In this document: positions 45,054-53,917 of the stretch, one piece after another
Position numbering within the stretch: position 1 is the stretch's first letter
Layout of the letters: the number at the start of each line of letters is the position of its first letter
From: Caulobacter rhizosphaerae
Lineage (GTDB): Bacteria; Pseudomonadota; Alphaproteobacteria; Caulobacterales; Caulobacteraceae
DNA length: 64,000 nt
Assembly: GCF_010977555.1 (NCBI RefSeq)
Contig: NZ_CP048815.1
Span: forward strand, 3,278,501-3,342,500
Direction: 5' to 3'
Program-made: the position numbers and the translations under genes
The notes under the pieces: model-generated
The model's input: the letters and a program-made list of their open reading frames with translations, nothing else
The model's database searches: none
Told to the model about the DNA's origin: nothing

Positions 45054-45328
45054 GGCGTTGTTCCCTCAACAAGCACTGATTTGATGAACACCATATGCTG
45101 CCGCACCGCGCTGAATTGAAGTTAAATCGAAGTCATCTTGCACATTACTTGAATGTAACGTTAGCATTGATAAGTATTACAGCTTTTTAATTTTCCATTC
45201 GACCGGCAATTTGTTAACTTTACTGAACTGTGAACGCCGCGATTCACCGGTTGAAAACCCATTCGCGACTATGCTCCCCGCAACGGCCGTAGAAACGGTC
45301 AGCAAGCCGGTATGGCGGGGTGACTTCG
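45054..45328. other. AT-rich intergenic region
   Basis: 275 bp between the divergent paralogue B and aspartic protease genes. Its 45100-45240 part is clearly AT-rich (runs such as GCTTTTTAATTTTCC and TTAACTTTACTGAACTG) in a GC-rich genome. It must contain both promoters. No RNA gene was seen. Confidence 0.6.
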
Positions 45329-45829
45329 ATGTTCAAGTTCGCGGCCATCGCAATGGTAGGCGCACTCTCGGCGGTCGGGGCGGCGAAGGCCGTCGTGTCG
45401 CTGGACGACCTGCGCCAGCCGGACCTGCGCGGCCCCGCCCCGGCCGTGGCGACCGCCGATGACGGCGCCGCCCAGATCGTCAAGGCGGCCGACGGCCATT
45501 TCTGGGCCGAGGCCAAGGTCGATGGTCGCGCCGTGCGCTTCCTGATCGACACCGGAGCCACCGCCGTCGCCCTCAGCCAGACCGACGCCAAGCGGCTGGG
45601 CATCGACACCAAGGCGCTGGACTACAGCTACAAGGTCATGACCGCTTCGGGCCAGACCCGCGCCGCCTCGGTCAAGTTGGCCAGCGTGTCGGTGGCCGGC
45701 GCCCAGGTGCGCGACGTCGAGGCCCTGGTGGTGGAGAAGGGCCTGGAGACTTCGCTGCTGGGCATGAGCTATCTGGGCCGGCTGTCCAGCTTCCAGGCTA
45801 CGCCGCGCGCCCTGGTGCTGCGCTCCTGA
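45329..45829 (+). CDS. Secreted retropepsin-like aspartic protease (clan AA)
   Basis: About 166 residues. A signal peptide (MFKFAAIAMVGALSAVGAAKA) is followed by a single-lobe aspartic protease domain. The active-site motif is VRFLIDTGATAVALS and the C-terminal flap region is TSLLGMSYLGRLSSFQ. This matches the TIGR02281-type family of proteobacterial secreted aspartic proteases; an inner-membrane or periplasmic dimer is expected. The ATG at 45329 is chosen; a GTG 9 bp upstream is an alternative. Confidence 0.87.
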   Translation: MFKFAAIAMVGALSAVGAAKAVVSLDDLRQPDLRGPAPAVATADDGAAQIVKAADGHFWAEAKVDGRAVRFLIDTGATAVALSQTDAKRLGIDTKALDYSYKVMTASGQTRAASVKLASVSVAGAQVRDVEALVVEKGLETSLLGMSYLGRLSSFQATPRALVLRS

Positions 45830-45836
45830 GCCGGGA

Positions 45837-46505
45837 TCAGAACCGGTAGTTCAGCCCGACCTGGACGATCGGGAAGTACTTGAAGCCCTTGGCGTCGTCG
45901 CGGACGTCGTCCTCCTCCCGCCGAAGCTCGGCCTGGAAGAGCGGATCGCCGGCCAGCGTGCCGTCTGTGGCGGTCAGGTCGACCTTGGGCTTGTCGCTGA
46001 ACGACACCCCGCCCAGCACCCGAAAGCCCCAGCGGCTGTTGCGCGTGAAGGTGTTGTCCCAGCCCAGACCCAGGAACGGCTGGGTCTTGGACATCTCGAC
46101 GCCGCCGCGGATCGTGCCGATCTGCTCGGGGGTGAACGTCAGGTCGCCGATCTGGGTCGGCCCTGTCGGCCGGCCGTCCAGCCGCGCCTTGCGCTCGCCG
46201 AAATAGCCGCCGCCCGACAGGAAGAAGCCACCGCCGCCGGGGTGCCAGTCGACGAAGGCGCCGGCCGTGCCTGTCTTCAGTTTCGCCGAATAGTCGACGC
46301 CGCTGTAGGTGTGGTCGTGGTCGAAGCTCATCCAGTCGCCGCCGCCCCGGACGACGAAATGGTCATTGAGCTTGTACTGCAGTTCGGCGCCCAGGCCGGG
46401 CGTGCCGATATTGGCGCCGATGGCCAGACGGCCGTCCTGGGCCCGCGCCAGGGATGGAACGGCCGCGGCGGCGAGAAGCGCGGCGGTCAGAATGGAACGC
46501 AACAT
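45837..46505 (-). CDS. Outer-membrane beta-barrel protein
   Basis: 222 residues. A signal peptide (LTAALLAAAAVPSLARAQDG) is followed by alternating beta-strand sequence: LGAELQYKLNDHFVVRGGG, AFVDWHPGGGGFFLSGGGYFG, FKYFPIVQVGLNYRF. The final Phe and the strand periodicity fit an outer membrane barrel. The family is close to OmpA/OmpW-like eight-stranded proteins, but function is unknown. The ATG at 46505 is supported by the signal peptide. Confidence 0.78.
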   Translation of the reverse strand: MLRSILTAALLAAAAVPSLARAQDGRLAIGANIGTPGLGAELQYKLNDHFVVRGGGDWMSFDHDHTYSGVDYSAKLKTGTAGAFVDWHPGGGGFFLSGGGYFGERKARLDGRPTGPTQIGDLTFTPEQIGTIRGGVEMSKTQPFLGLGWDNTFTRNSRWGFRVLGGVSFSDKPKVDLTATDGTLAGDPLFQAELRREEDDVRDDAKGFKYFPIVQVGLNYRF

Positions 46506-46582
46506 GTGGCGACCTCGCATCAGGGTTTCGCCCCGACCTCGAGGATCGTTAACCGTGCGCTCGCGTCCCTTGTTCCCGGGGC

Positions 46583-47593
46583 TTAGCTGGCGACGGCGTC
46601 CAGCGCCCGCGCCTCGCGCGCGTCGACCGCCTGGCGGACGGCGCTCAGGGCGCGGTCGACCACCTCCAGCCCCGCCCCGGCCTTCACGCCGTCGACGGTC
46701 AGGATGCGGCGCCAGGCGCGCGCGCCAGGCAAACCGTGGAACAGACCCAGCATGTGACGGCTCATCGCCGCCAGGTGCACGCCCGCCGCCAGCTGGGCGG
46801 CCATGTAGGGCTTGTAGAGCTCGACCGCCTCGAACGCATCGATATCGGCGACGTCCTCGCCGAACACCCGACGGTCGACCTGCCCCAGCAGGCCCGGCTC
46901 ATGGTAGGCCGCCCGCCCCAGCATCGCCCCGTCCACGTGCTCCAGCTGGGCCAAAGCCACGTCGAGGTCAGGAATGCCGCCGTTGATCACGATCGTCAGG
47001 TCCGGGCGCTCGCGCTTCAGCCGGTGGACCAGCGGATAGTCCAGCGGCGGCACGTCGCGGTTTTCCTTCGGCGACAGCCCCTTCAGCCAGGCCTTGCGCG
47101 CATGGACCACGAAGGTGGTGACGCCGGCCTGGGCCGACAGGTCGACCAGCTCGAACAGGCTCTGTTCCGGGTCCTGGTCGTCGACGCCGATCCGGCACTT
47201 GACGGTCACCGGTACGGACACCGCCGCCGCCATGGCCGCCATGCAGTCCGCCACCAGCTGCGGCTCGCGCATCAGGCAGGCTCCGAACCGCCCGCTCTGC
47301 ACGCGGTCGGACGGGCAGCCGACGTTCAGATTGATCTCGTCATAGCCCCAGTCCTCGCCGATCCTGGCGGCGGCGGCCAGGTCTGCGGGCTCGGATCCGC
47401 CCAGTTGCAGCGCCACCGGATGCTGGCCGGCGTCGAAGCCCAGCAGCTTCTCGCGATCGCCGTTCAGCACCGCCCCGCTGGTCACCATCTCGGAATACAG
47501 CAGCGTCCGGCGCGACAGCACCCGATGCAGCGACCGGCAGTGACGGTCGCTCCAATCCATCATCGGAGCCACGGAGAATTTCGTCATAAGCAT
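46583..47593 (-). CDS. dusA: tRNA-dihydrouridine(20/20a) synthase DusA
   Basis: FMN enzyme of 336 residues that reduces uridine in the tRNA D-loop. The sequence shows FSVAPMMDWSDRHCRSLHR at the start, INLNVGCPSDRVQSGRFGAC with catalytic Cys93, VKCRIGVDDQDP, VVHARKAWLKGLSPKENR and ALQLGGSEPADLA, all typical of the DusA branch. It ends MLGRAAYHEPGLLGQVD and a C-terminal helical domain. An in-frame ATG at 47587 is an alternative start. Confidence 0.95.
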   Translation of the reverse strand: MLMTKFSVAPMMDWSDRHCRSLHRVLSRRTLLYSEMVTSGAVLNGDREKLLGFDAGQHPVALQLGGSEPADLAAAARIGEDWGYDEINLNVGCPSDRVQSGRFGACLMREPQLVADCMAAMAAAVSVPVTVKCRIGVDDQDPEQSLFELVDLSAQAGVTTFVVHARKAWLKGLSPKENRDVPPLDYPLVHRLKRERPDLTIVINGGIPDLDVALAQLEHVDGAMLGRAAYHEPGLLGQVDRRVFGEDVADIDAFEAVELYKPYMAAQLAAGVHLAAMSRHMLGLFHGLPGARAWRRILTVDGVKAGAGLEVVDRALSAVRQAVDAREARALDAVAS

Positions 47594-48003
47594 CGAATTT
47601 TATTCAATAATTTCCACGCCAATCCCACATGAGGATTTGGACCGACAGAAAGCCAACCGAAGGATTTCAAGGGGTTATCCGATTTTCGCGCGTAAAAATA
47701 CGCTCAAAACCGCCGCTCACTGTACATGCGACGGGTTCGATCACGTACAGCATTTATGCGTTTTCTGATCCGGCATAGGGACGCTCCGCGGGATCGAAAC
47801 GCCTGACGCGCTTCGACGCCGCGCCTCGGCCGCCTCGTTTCCCAACAGCCAACAGTCAGCTGGGGCGTTCGCCCACGGCTTCACGAGGATCCCGGTCGGA
47901 GGGGGTGTCGCCCCCCCCAACTGGGGCTTGCCATCCAGGCCCGGAAGAGCAGCAAGTGTCGGCAGCCTTGGGCGCTGGAGCCCGGAGAGCCGCGGAACCT
48001 GTC
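47594..48003. other. Intergenic region before the propeller kinase
   Basis: About 410 bp between divergent dusA and the kinase, with no gene seen. It includes an inverted repeat at 47720-47750 that resembles an operator, and a tract with several poly-purine/pyrimidine palindromes near 47880-47920. A 5' extension of the kinase ORF covers its right end. Confidence 0.5.
47720..47750. promoter_or_regulatory. CTGTACATG-N13-CACGTACAG operator-like inverted repeat
   Basis: Nine-base arms at 47720-47728 and 47742-47750, complementary at eight of nine positions. It lies between dusA and the propeller kinase, 254 bp before the kinase GTG. It could control either gene; the regulator is unknown. Confidence 0.4.
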
Positions 48004-51000
48004 GTGCGATTGATCAAGGCCGTCCTCATTGCGACGATGCTGTTGCACACCTCCGCGGCGTCCGCCGCCGAGCCGGTGCGTCGCCTGGCCCACTACACCC
48101 ATCAGCGATGGACCGAAGAGGGCGAGGCTCCCGCCCCCGTGCTCGCCATGGACCAGGGCCGCGACGGCTATCTCTGGCTCGCGACGGGCGTAGGTCTTTT
48201 CCGATTCGACGGGATCAACTTCGAGCCGATCGACATCGAGCCCGGCCAGGGGCGGCAGGATCCGCCGAGCGCCGTGCTGGCGGCGCGCAACGGGGACATC
48301 TGGACCAGCCTCGGCGAGACACACCGCTTCGCCGTCTATCGCGACGGCGCCTTGCGCGCCTCGGCCCTGCCCGCCGCGCCCAATCGGGTCGTGGCGATGG
48401 CCGAGGGGAAGGACGGCGCGATCTGGGCCCTCACCGCCCGGTTCGACGCCGAACTGCTGCGACTTCGCGGCCATCGGTGGCGCGCCTTCAACGCCGCCCA
48501 AGGCCTGCCGCGCGACGACGCTCTCAGCTTGCTGGTGGCGGCTGACGGCGCGGTCTGGGTGTCGCTCAGCAATTCGGTCGCGCGCCTGCCGCCCGGCGCA
48601 GAGCGGTTCGAAGTCGTGCGCAGGACGCCGCGCGCCAATGGAATGCTGTCGCAGGACCCCCTTGGGCGCGTCTGGCTGTCGGCGCGAACCGGCAGCTATC
48701 CCCTCACCGGCCCGGGTGGGCATGGCCCGCCCCCTGCCGGCCCGCCCTATCGCACCGACGACGCCCAGATCCGTGGCGCGCCTCGGTTCGATCGCGCAGG
48801 AAACCTCTGGATCGCGACACGCTACGGCGGCGTGCAACGGGTCGCGGCGGCGGGCGCCTTCGGACGCTCGAGCCGCTTGATCGAAACCCTTGGCGATCGC
48901 GATGGCCTGTCCTCGGACCTGACCAATCAAGTCTTCGAGGACCGCGAGGGCAACATCTGGATCGGCTCGGAAAAGGGCTTGGACAAGCTGCGTCCGGCGA
49001 CGCTCCGGTCCGAGCCTTTGCTGAACCATCCTGCCGCCTTCGGCGACAAGCTGCTCTCGGCGTCCGACGGCAGCGTGTATGTCGGGGAGGCCGACACGAT
49101 CTACCGGATCGCGCCGGACGGCGCCCCGAAGCCCATACTGCGTGGCGTCCGCGAACCGCAGAGCCTCTGCGAGGCGCCGGACGGCGCGGTCTGGATCGCC
49201 TTCGCCACGCGCGTCGTGGTGTGGAAGGACGGTCGAACGCTCCGGACATTCAACCGCCCCGACACCGACAGCATCATCTATGACTGCGCGTTCGACAGGC
49301 GCGGCGACTTCTGGATTTCCGCCGCCGCGGGCGGACTGCTGCGCCATCACCAAGGGCGCTGGGAAGCGATGTTCGCTCAAGCCGACGGCGAGCGGTTTCA
49401 CCCGATGACCATGGTTCGGGACGCCGACGGACGGCTGGTGCTGCAATGGGCGCTGCGCCGCCTGGCCTGGGTGGACTATCCCACCCGCACGTTCCAGGGC
49501 CTGGACCTCGGCCGCGACGCCACCGCCGTGACCCTCTATCCTGCCGCGAACGGCGATGTCCTGGCCGCGGGCGACTTCGGACTGTCGCGGTTTCGCGATG
49601 GACGGGTCGACACGATACGGGCCGGCGCGCTGCGCGGTCGGATCAGCGGGGTGGTCCAGACGCCGCAGGGCGACACCTGGCTAGCCTATCCCAGGGCCCT
49701 GGTTCGGCTCGGCGCCCAGGACCTTGAGCGCGCCTTCGCCCGCCACGCCTTTTCTCCCCCCGACCTCTCGCTGGGCTTTGGCGACGGCCTGACCAGCCGC
49801 CCCCACTCGCACACCCAGCGCGCGCTGGTCCAAGGCGGCGACGGGCGGATCTGGGTCGCGACCGAGACCGGAACCCTGTGGATGGATCCTCGACACATCG
49901 TTCGCACGCATCTTCCGCCCGATGTCTCGATCCGGTCGCTGGCCGCGGGCGACCACCTCTATCGGGACCCCGCAGACCTCAGGCTCAAGAAGGCGACGTC
50001 CAGCCTTGAGATCGACTACGCGGTGCTCAGCTTCGCCGATCCCCGTCAGGTCAGCGTCCGCTATAAGCTCGAAGGCTTCGATCGCGACTGGGTCGATCCA
50101 GGCGCGCGACGGCAGGCGTTCTACACCAATCTCAAGCCCGGCAAGTACCGCTTCCACGTGATCGCGGCCAGCAACGAGGGCGTCTGGAACCGGACCGGCG
50201 CGGCGGTCGCGTTCGACATCCCGCCGACCTTCCTGCAGTCGCGCTGGTTTTTGGCCCTGTGCATCGGCTTGACCCTGGCGCTGCTCTGGCTGTTCTACCG
50301 GCTCCGCCTGGCCCAGCTGGAGCAGCGTATCCATGTCGGCCACGAGGCGCGGCTCAGCGAGCGCGAGCGGATCGCGCGAGAACTGCACGACACGCTGCTG
50401 CAAAGCGTCCAGGGCCTGGTGCTGCGGTTCCAGTCGGTGGCCAACAAGATGCCGCCGGGCGACCAGTCCCGAGACCTGCTGGAATCTGCGCTCAAGCGTG
50501 CGGACGACGTCATCGTCGATGGCCGCAACCGGGTGCGCGACCTGAGGATGGCCGAAAGTCCCGGCGACCTCCCCGCGATCCTGGAAGAACGGGGGGCCGC
50601 GGCGGGGTTCGATCCGCCCATCCCCATCCACATCATCACCGAGGGCGTCGCGCGCACCGTGCATCCGCTGGTCGCCGCCGAGATCGGCCGCGTCGCGGGC
50701 GAGGCGCTGTTCAACATCGCACGCCACGCCAAGGCCCAGTCGGTCGAGGTCTCGATCGGCTTCACCGACCATCAGCTGAGCGTCCGGATCCGCGACGACG
50801 GCGTGGGCATCCCGCAAGAGGTCGTGGTCAAGGGCCACAAGCCCGGCCACTTCGGCCTCGTGGGCATGCGCGAGCGCGCCCAGCGGATCGGCGGCGCCCT
50901 GTCGATCGAGAGCCGGCCGGGCGCCGGCGCCGAGATCACCCTGAAACTACCCGCGCGACTGGCCTATGCCGACAAGGCTCCCGCGCGGTCGCGCCTGTCC

Positions 51001-51039
51001 AACTTCCTTCGTCGTTTTGGGAGAGCCCCCGTTGCCTGA
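48004..51039 (+). CDS. Beta-propeller sensor histidine kinase (Reg_prop/YYY/HisKA_3)
   Basis: About 1011 residues. A signal peptide (RLIKAVLIATMLLHTSAASA) leads to a large periplasmic domain of about 14 propeller repeats with GYLWLATGVGLFRFDG and NIWIGSEKGLDKLRP motifs. A Y_Y_Y-type domain (about 655-735), one transmembrane helix (about 745-767) and a HisKA_3 dimerisation domain follow, with ERIARELHDTLLQSVQGL (phospho-acceptor His795). The HATPase_c domain has VGMRERAQRIGG. It is of the type that senses sugars or exported ligands. It is coupled to the regulator at 51032. The GTG start is inferred from the signal peptide. Confidence 0.88.
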   Translation: MRLIKAVLIATMLLHTSAASAAEPVRRLAHYTHQRWTEEGEAPAPVLAMDQGRDGYLWLATGVGLFRFDGINFEPIDIEPGQGRQDPPSAVLAARNGDIWTSLGETHRFAVYRDGALRASALPAAPNRVVAMAEGKDGAIWALTARFDAELLRLRGHRWRAFNAAQGLPRDDALSLLVAADGAVWVSLSNSVARLPPGAERFEVVRRTPRANGMLSQDPLGRVWLSARTGSYPLTGPGGHGPPPAGPPYRTDDAQIRGAPRFDRAGNLWIATRYGGVQRVAAAGAFGRSSRLIETLGDRDGLSSDLTNQVFEDREGNIWIGSEKGLDKLRPATLRSEPLLNHPAAFGDKLLSASDGSVYVGEADTIYRIAPDGAPKPILRGVREPQSLCEAPDGAVWIAFATRVVVWKDGRTLRTFNRPDTDSIIYDCAFDRRGDFWISAAAGGLLRHHQGRWEAMFAQADGERFHPMTMVRDADGRLVLQWALRRLAWVDYPTRTFQGLDLGRDATAVTLYPAANGDVLAAGDFGLSRFRDGRVDTIRAGALRGRISGVVQTPQGDTWLAYPRALVRLGAQDLERAFARHAFSPPDLSLGFGDGLTSRPHSHTQRALVQGGDGRIWVATETGTLWMDPRHIVRTHLPPDVSIRSLAAGDHLYRDPADLRLKKATSSLEIDYAVLSFADPRQVSVRYKLEGFDRDWVDPGARRQAFYTNLKPGKYRFHVIAASNEGVWNRTGAAVAFDIPPTFLQSRWFLALCIGLTLALLWLFYRLRLAQLEQRIHVGHEARLSERERIARELHDTLLQSVQGLVLRFQSVANKMPPGDQSRDLLESALKRADDVIVDGRNRVRDLRMAESPGDLPAILEERGAAAGFDPPIPIHIITEGVARTVHPLVAAEIGRVAGEALFNIARHAKAQSVEVSIGFTDHQLSVRIRDDGVGIPQEVVVKGHKPGHFGLVGMRERAQRIGGALSIESRPGAGAEITLKLPARLAYADKAPARSRLSNFLRRFGRAPVA

Positions 51040-51667
51040 GTCCAGTTCGCGTCCCATCCGCATCCTCGTGGTCGATGATCACCCGATCCTTCGCGAGGGC
51101 GTCGCCGCGATTCTGGAGGATCGCGACGATATGCTGCTGGTCGGCGAGGCGCGTGACGGCGTCGAGGCCATCGTCCAGTTCCGCGACCTGCGGCCTGACG
51201 TGACCCTGATGGACCTGCAGATGCCGGGCATGGGCGGGGTCGAGGCGATCAAGGCGATCCGCGCGGAACATCCCACCGCCTGCATCGTCGTGCTGACCAC
51301 CTATGACGGCGACGTGCAGGCTGTCCGCGCGCTGAAGGCCGGCGCCATGGGCTACCTGCTGAAAAGCAGCCTGCGCACCGAGATGCTCGACGCGATCCAC
51401 AGCGTCAGTCAGGGCCGCCGCTATCTGCATCGCAACATCGCCGACGAGATCGCCATGCACATCCTCGAAGACGGCCTCAGCGAGCGCGAAGTGACGGTTC
51501 TGCAGCTTGTCGCCGTCGGCAAGGCCAACAAGGAAATCGCCCGCGATCTGGGCATCTCCGAGGAGACGGTGAAGGGCTATCTGAAGGGCGTCTTCACCAA
51601 GCTCGGCGTGTCCGACCGCACCCACGCCGTCACGGTCGCAGCGCGCCGCGGGATCATCGAGCTCTGA
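51032..51667 (+). CDS. NarL/LuxR-type response regulator
   Basis: 211 residues. The receiver domain has the acidic pair Asp15-Asp16 and phospho-acceptor Asp61 (LMDLQMPG), and the output domain is a LuxR-type HTH (LSEREVTVLQLVAVGKANKEI, ISEETVKGYLKGVFTKLGV). The TTG at 51032 follows GGGAGAGCC and overlaps the last codons of the kinase gene, so translation is coupled. It is the partner of the propeller kinase; targets are unknown. Confidence 0.9.
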   Translation: MPESSSRPIRILVVDDHPILREGVAAILEDRDDMLLVGEARDGVEAIVQFRDLRPDVTLMDLQMPGMGGVEAIKAIRAEHPTACIVVLTTYDGDVQAVRALKAGAMGYLLKSSLRTEMLDAIHSVSQGRRYLHRNIADEIAMHILEDGLSEREVTVLQLVAVGKANKEIARDLGISEETVKGYLKGVFTKLGVSDRTHAVTVAARRGIIEL

Positions 51668-51671
51668 GAAG

Positions 51672-51707
51672 GCCACATCGGGCGGCGATCGCGCCGCCCG
51701 ATGTGGC
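51672..51707. terminator. Bidirectional hairpin terminator
   Basis: Perfect 16-bp stem (GCCACATCGGGCGGCG / CGCCGCCCGATGTGGC) with a 4-nt loop. It begins 5 bp after the regulator stop and reaches the stop codon of the convergent gene. There is no T-run, so termination is inferred from structure and position. Confidence 0.65.
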
Positions 51708-52579
51708 TAGGGGCGTCTGCCCAGCCAGGCCGCGATGTTCAGGACGTAGCGGTGAGTGTCGGCCAGAGCCCCGGGCTCGCGCGCCATTCCGTGGCCAGGA
51801 ACCTCGGAGACGAAGGTCGGACATCCGCGCGAGAGGTCCCAGTTGTAGTCGGCGAAGTGGTGGAAGGTGCTTTCGGCAATCGCCGGCCCGCCGTGTCCGT
51901 CACGCTCGAAGGCGACGGCGAGGTTGAAGTCGCGGCCTGTGGCCTGGCTGCGCCCCGTCATGATCGCGCGGGCGCCGCCAGGAGCGGCCACGGCGCCCTC
52001 GTGCGGGTGGGCGGGCAAGTAGCGCAGGACGCCGGTCGGCGAGGCGGGATCGATCAGCACCGGATGAACGGGCTCGATCGGCCGGATCAGCTGATAGTCG
52101 CCATTGGCTCCCGACCGATAATTCGGCCAGGAAATGGCCTGGGTCTCCTCGTCGTCGCGGACGTGCCGGCCCGGATCGGCCTCAGGATTGCGGCTGTGGA
52201 AATGATGCGCCGCGCCGACGCCGCCCAGGGTGCAGACCGACGAGCCCAGGTCCATGTGGTCGCGGGTGACCAGCATGCCGCCGCCGGCCTGGCGGAAGCG
52301 GGAGACTCCTTCGCAGTCCTGCTCGGTCAGCCCGTCGCCGACATCGACGGCCAGCAGCCAGAGTTGGTCGAAGTCGCTCTCGTCCAGGCGCGACAGCACC
52401 GGATCGGGCGCGCCGAGCGGACCACGGTCGCGCGCCTCCACGGTGTAGAGAGGCCTTCCCTCGGCGTCGACCGCGCCGGCCAGCAGTTGATGCAGCAAGC
52501 CAAAGCGCGCGATCGACCAGTCGTCGTCGGTCGGCGGAATGGTGGTCTGCAGAAGTATCCGGGTCGCGCCGTCACGCAT
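51707..52579 (-). CDS. Class I glutamine-amidotransferase-like (ThuA-like) protein
   Basis: 290 residues. The start is ATRILLQTTIPPTDDDWSI; the centre has GGGMLVTRDHMDLGSSVCTLGG, VGAAHHFHSRNPEADPGRHV and EGAVAAPGGARAIMTGRS. The C-terminal FHHFADYNWDLSRGCPTF is a recurrent motif of uncharacterised proteins in this superfamily. No catalytic Cys-His-Glu triad was confidently identified. It follows a truncated flavoprotein fragment whose stop codon overlaps its start region. Confidence 0.6.
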   Translation of the reverse strand: MRDGATRILLQTTIPPTDDDWSIARFGLLHQLLAGAVDAEGRPLYTVEARDRGPLGAPDPVLSRLDESDFDQLWLLAVDVGDGLTEQDCEGVSRFRQAGGGMLVTRDHMDLGSSVCTLGGVGAAHHFHSRNPEADPGRHVRDDEETQAISWPNYRSGANGDYQLIRPIEPVHPVLIDPASPTGVLRYLPAHPHEGAVAAPGGARAIMTGRSQATGRDFNLAVAFERDGHGGPAIAESTFHHFADYNWDLSRGCPTFVSEVPGHGMAREPGALADTHRYVLNIAAWLGRRP

Positions 52580-52697
52580 GGGGCCTCTCTACAGGTTCGG
52601 ATAGTTCGGTCCGTCGCCGCCTTGGCAGCGGCTTGAAGCGGATGGCGGCGGCGGGGCCGGAGGGGCCGGCCCCGACGACCACCATGTCATAGGCCAT
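52572..52697 (-). pseudogene. Remnant of an FAD-dependent oxidoreductase (ETF-QO-like N-terminus)
   Basis: Minus-strand ORF of 41 codons beginning MAYDMVVVGAGPSGPAAAIR, the FAD-binding Rossmann start (GxGxxG) of ETF-ubiquinone oxidoreductase-like flavoproteins. After about residue 24 the sequence (LPRRRRTELSEPVERPHA) no longer looks like the family, and the ORF stops. The rest of the enzyme is missing, so this is interpreted as a truncated relic. Confidence 0.5.
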
Positions 52698-52765
52698 AGC
52701 TTCGCGGTCGGGCGTGTTGGCCCGCCCTGCGGGATAGCTCTCTCTCTCTCGGCTGCGGTCACGCT

Positions 52766-53545
52766 TCAGCGCGCCGAAGCGGCTTCCTCGATCAGGGCGA
52801 CGATCTCGCCGGGATGCGACACCATCAGGGCGTGCGAGCCGCCCTCGACGGCGACAGTCTTACGGGCCTTGGCGCGGTCGGCCATGAACCGCTCGGCCTC
52901 CGCCGGAATGTTGCGGTCGGCGGTTCCATAGATCACGTACGACGGCAACTGCTTCCAGGTCGGCGCCGTCGCCATGTCGGACAACGCCCGTCCCGTCACC
53001 GGGCGCTGGGTCGCGGCCATGAGAGCCGCCGTCGCGGCCGGCGCGTCCGCGGCGAATTGCGCGTGGAACTTGGCGGGTTGGATGTAAAAATCCTCGTCGC
53101 CGTCCTGCAGCACGACCGGGGCCAGCGCGTGGGCCAGCGTGCTGCCCGGGAACTTTCCCGACAGCGAGAGCGCCGATTCACCAGCGTCCGGCAGGAAACC
53201 CGCGACATAGACCAAGGCGACGACATTGCCCTGACCCTTCGCGGCCTCGGTAATCACCTCGCCGCCGTAGGAGTGGCCCACCAGAACCACCGATCCGCCG
53301 ATGGACCTGATCAGCGCTGAAAGGGACTCTGCGTCGGATTTCAAAGCCCTTAGTGGATTGGCGGCGGCGACCACCGGATAGCCGTCCTGGCTGAGCTTCG
53401 CGACCACGCCGTTCCAGCCCGAAGCGTCTGCGAAGGCGCCGTGTACCAGAACGATGGTCGGCTTGGCGGCAGGCTCGGCCGACTGGGCGACGCTCGCCGT
53501 CGCCAGCGCCGCGGTCAGGCCCATGATCTTGAGCAGAGTGCGCAT
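52766..53545 (-). CDS. Secreted alpha/beta hydrolase
   Basis: 259 residues. A signal peptide (LLKIMGLTAALATASVAQSA) precedes the hydrolase domain: IVLVHGAFADASGWNGVV (oxyanion region), VVLVGHSYGGEVITEAA with nucleophile Ser92, VIYGTADRNIP (acid) and GGSHALMVSHP (His). The family includes EstC/hydroxynitrile-lyase-like enzymes that act on small esters. The ATG at 53545 follows GGAG; the longer ORF to 53617 adds a non-signal leader. Confidence 0.88.
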   Translation of the reverse strand: MRTLLKIMGLTAALATASVAQSAEPAAKPTIVLVHGAFADASGWNGVVAKLSQDGYPVVAAANPLRALKSDAESLSALIRSIGGSVVLVGHSYGGEVITEAAKGQGNVVALVYVAGFLPDAGESALSLSGKFPGSTLAHALAPVVLQDGDEDFYIQPAKFHAQFAADAPAATAALMAATQRPVTGRALSDMATAPTWKQLPSYVIYGTADRNIPAEAERFMADRAKARKTVAVEGGSHALMVSHPGEIVALIEEAASAR

Positions 53546-53917
53546 CGATATCTCCGTGGGTTCCGGGGAGGCGTCCCGTCGACCACACGATGCGCCATCT
53601 CCGTCGGGGCCGCCCATCCCGCGGAAGGGCTTGGCCGCCCCCTCCCAAGGTCTAGGTCCCCCGGGGTTCGAGCCAAGTTCGGAGCAGGATCATGCCGCCC
53701 TCCATCGCCCCGCCGTCCTTCACGCTTCCGCCCGCCCAGGCTCCAAGGGCGCGGCTCTTCTCCGACCTTAGGCGGCGCTCGACCGGATCCTAGCCGCAGG
53801 TATGGGGTCGCTCCGTCCTTCCGCCAGATCGATCGCCCGCGCCGCCCTCCGTAACGTCCTCTCCATCGCTCACCGTCCGAGGGTCGTTGAGCCGGAACAC
53901 AACGACGGAAGGCCGCC
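53546..53917. other. Intergenic region between hydrolase and AraC regulator
   Basis: About 370 bp between divergent genes with no real gene seen. It contains the two-block promoter element at 53795-53834 and has purine/pyrimidine-rich stretches. Confidence 0.5.
53795..53834 (+). promoter_or_regulatory. Shared two-block element, site A (AraC gene)
   Basis: Block 1 CGCAGGTATGGG, then CCTTCCGCCAGATCGATC beginning exactly 22 nt after the start of block 1. It lies 84 bp before the ATG of the AraC-type gene. It matches three other sites in the window (58247, 58954, 62849). Confidence 0.6.

Noticed and set aside
47768..47800. Possible copy of the two-block element before the propeller kinase (CCGGCATAGG)
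   Set aside because: First block has two changes and no CCTT-type second block at the right spacing.
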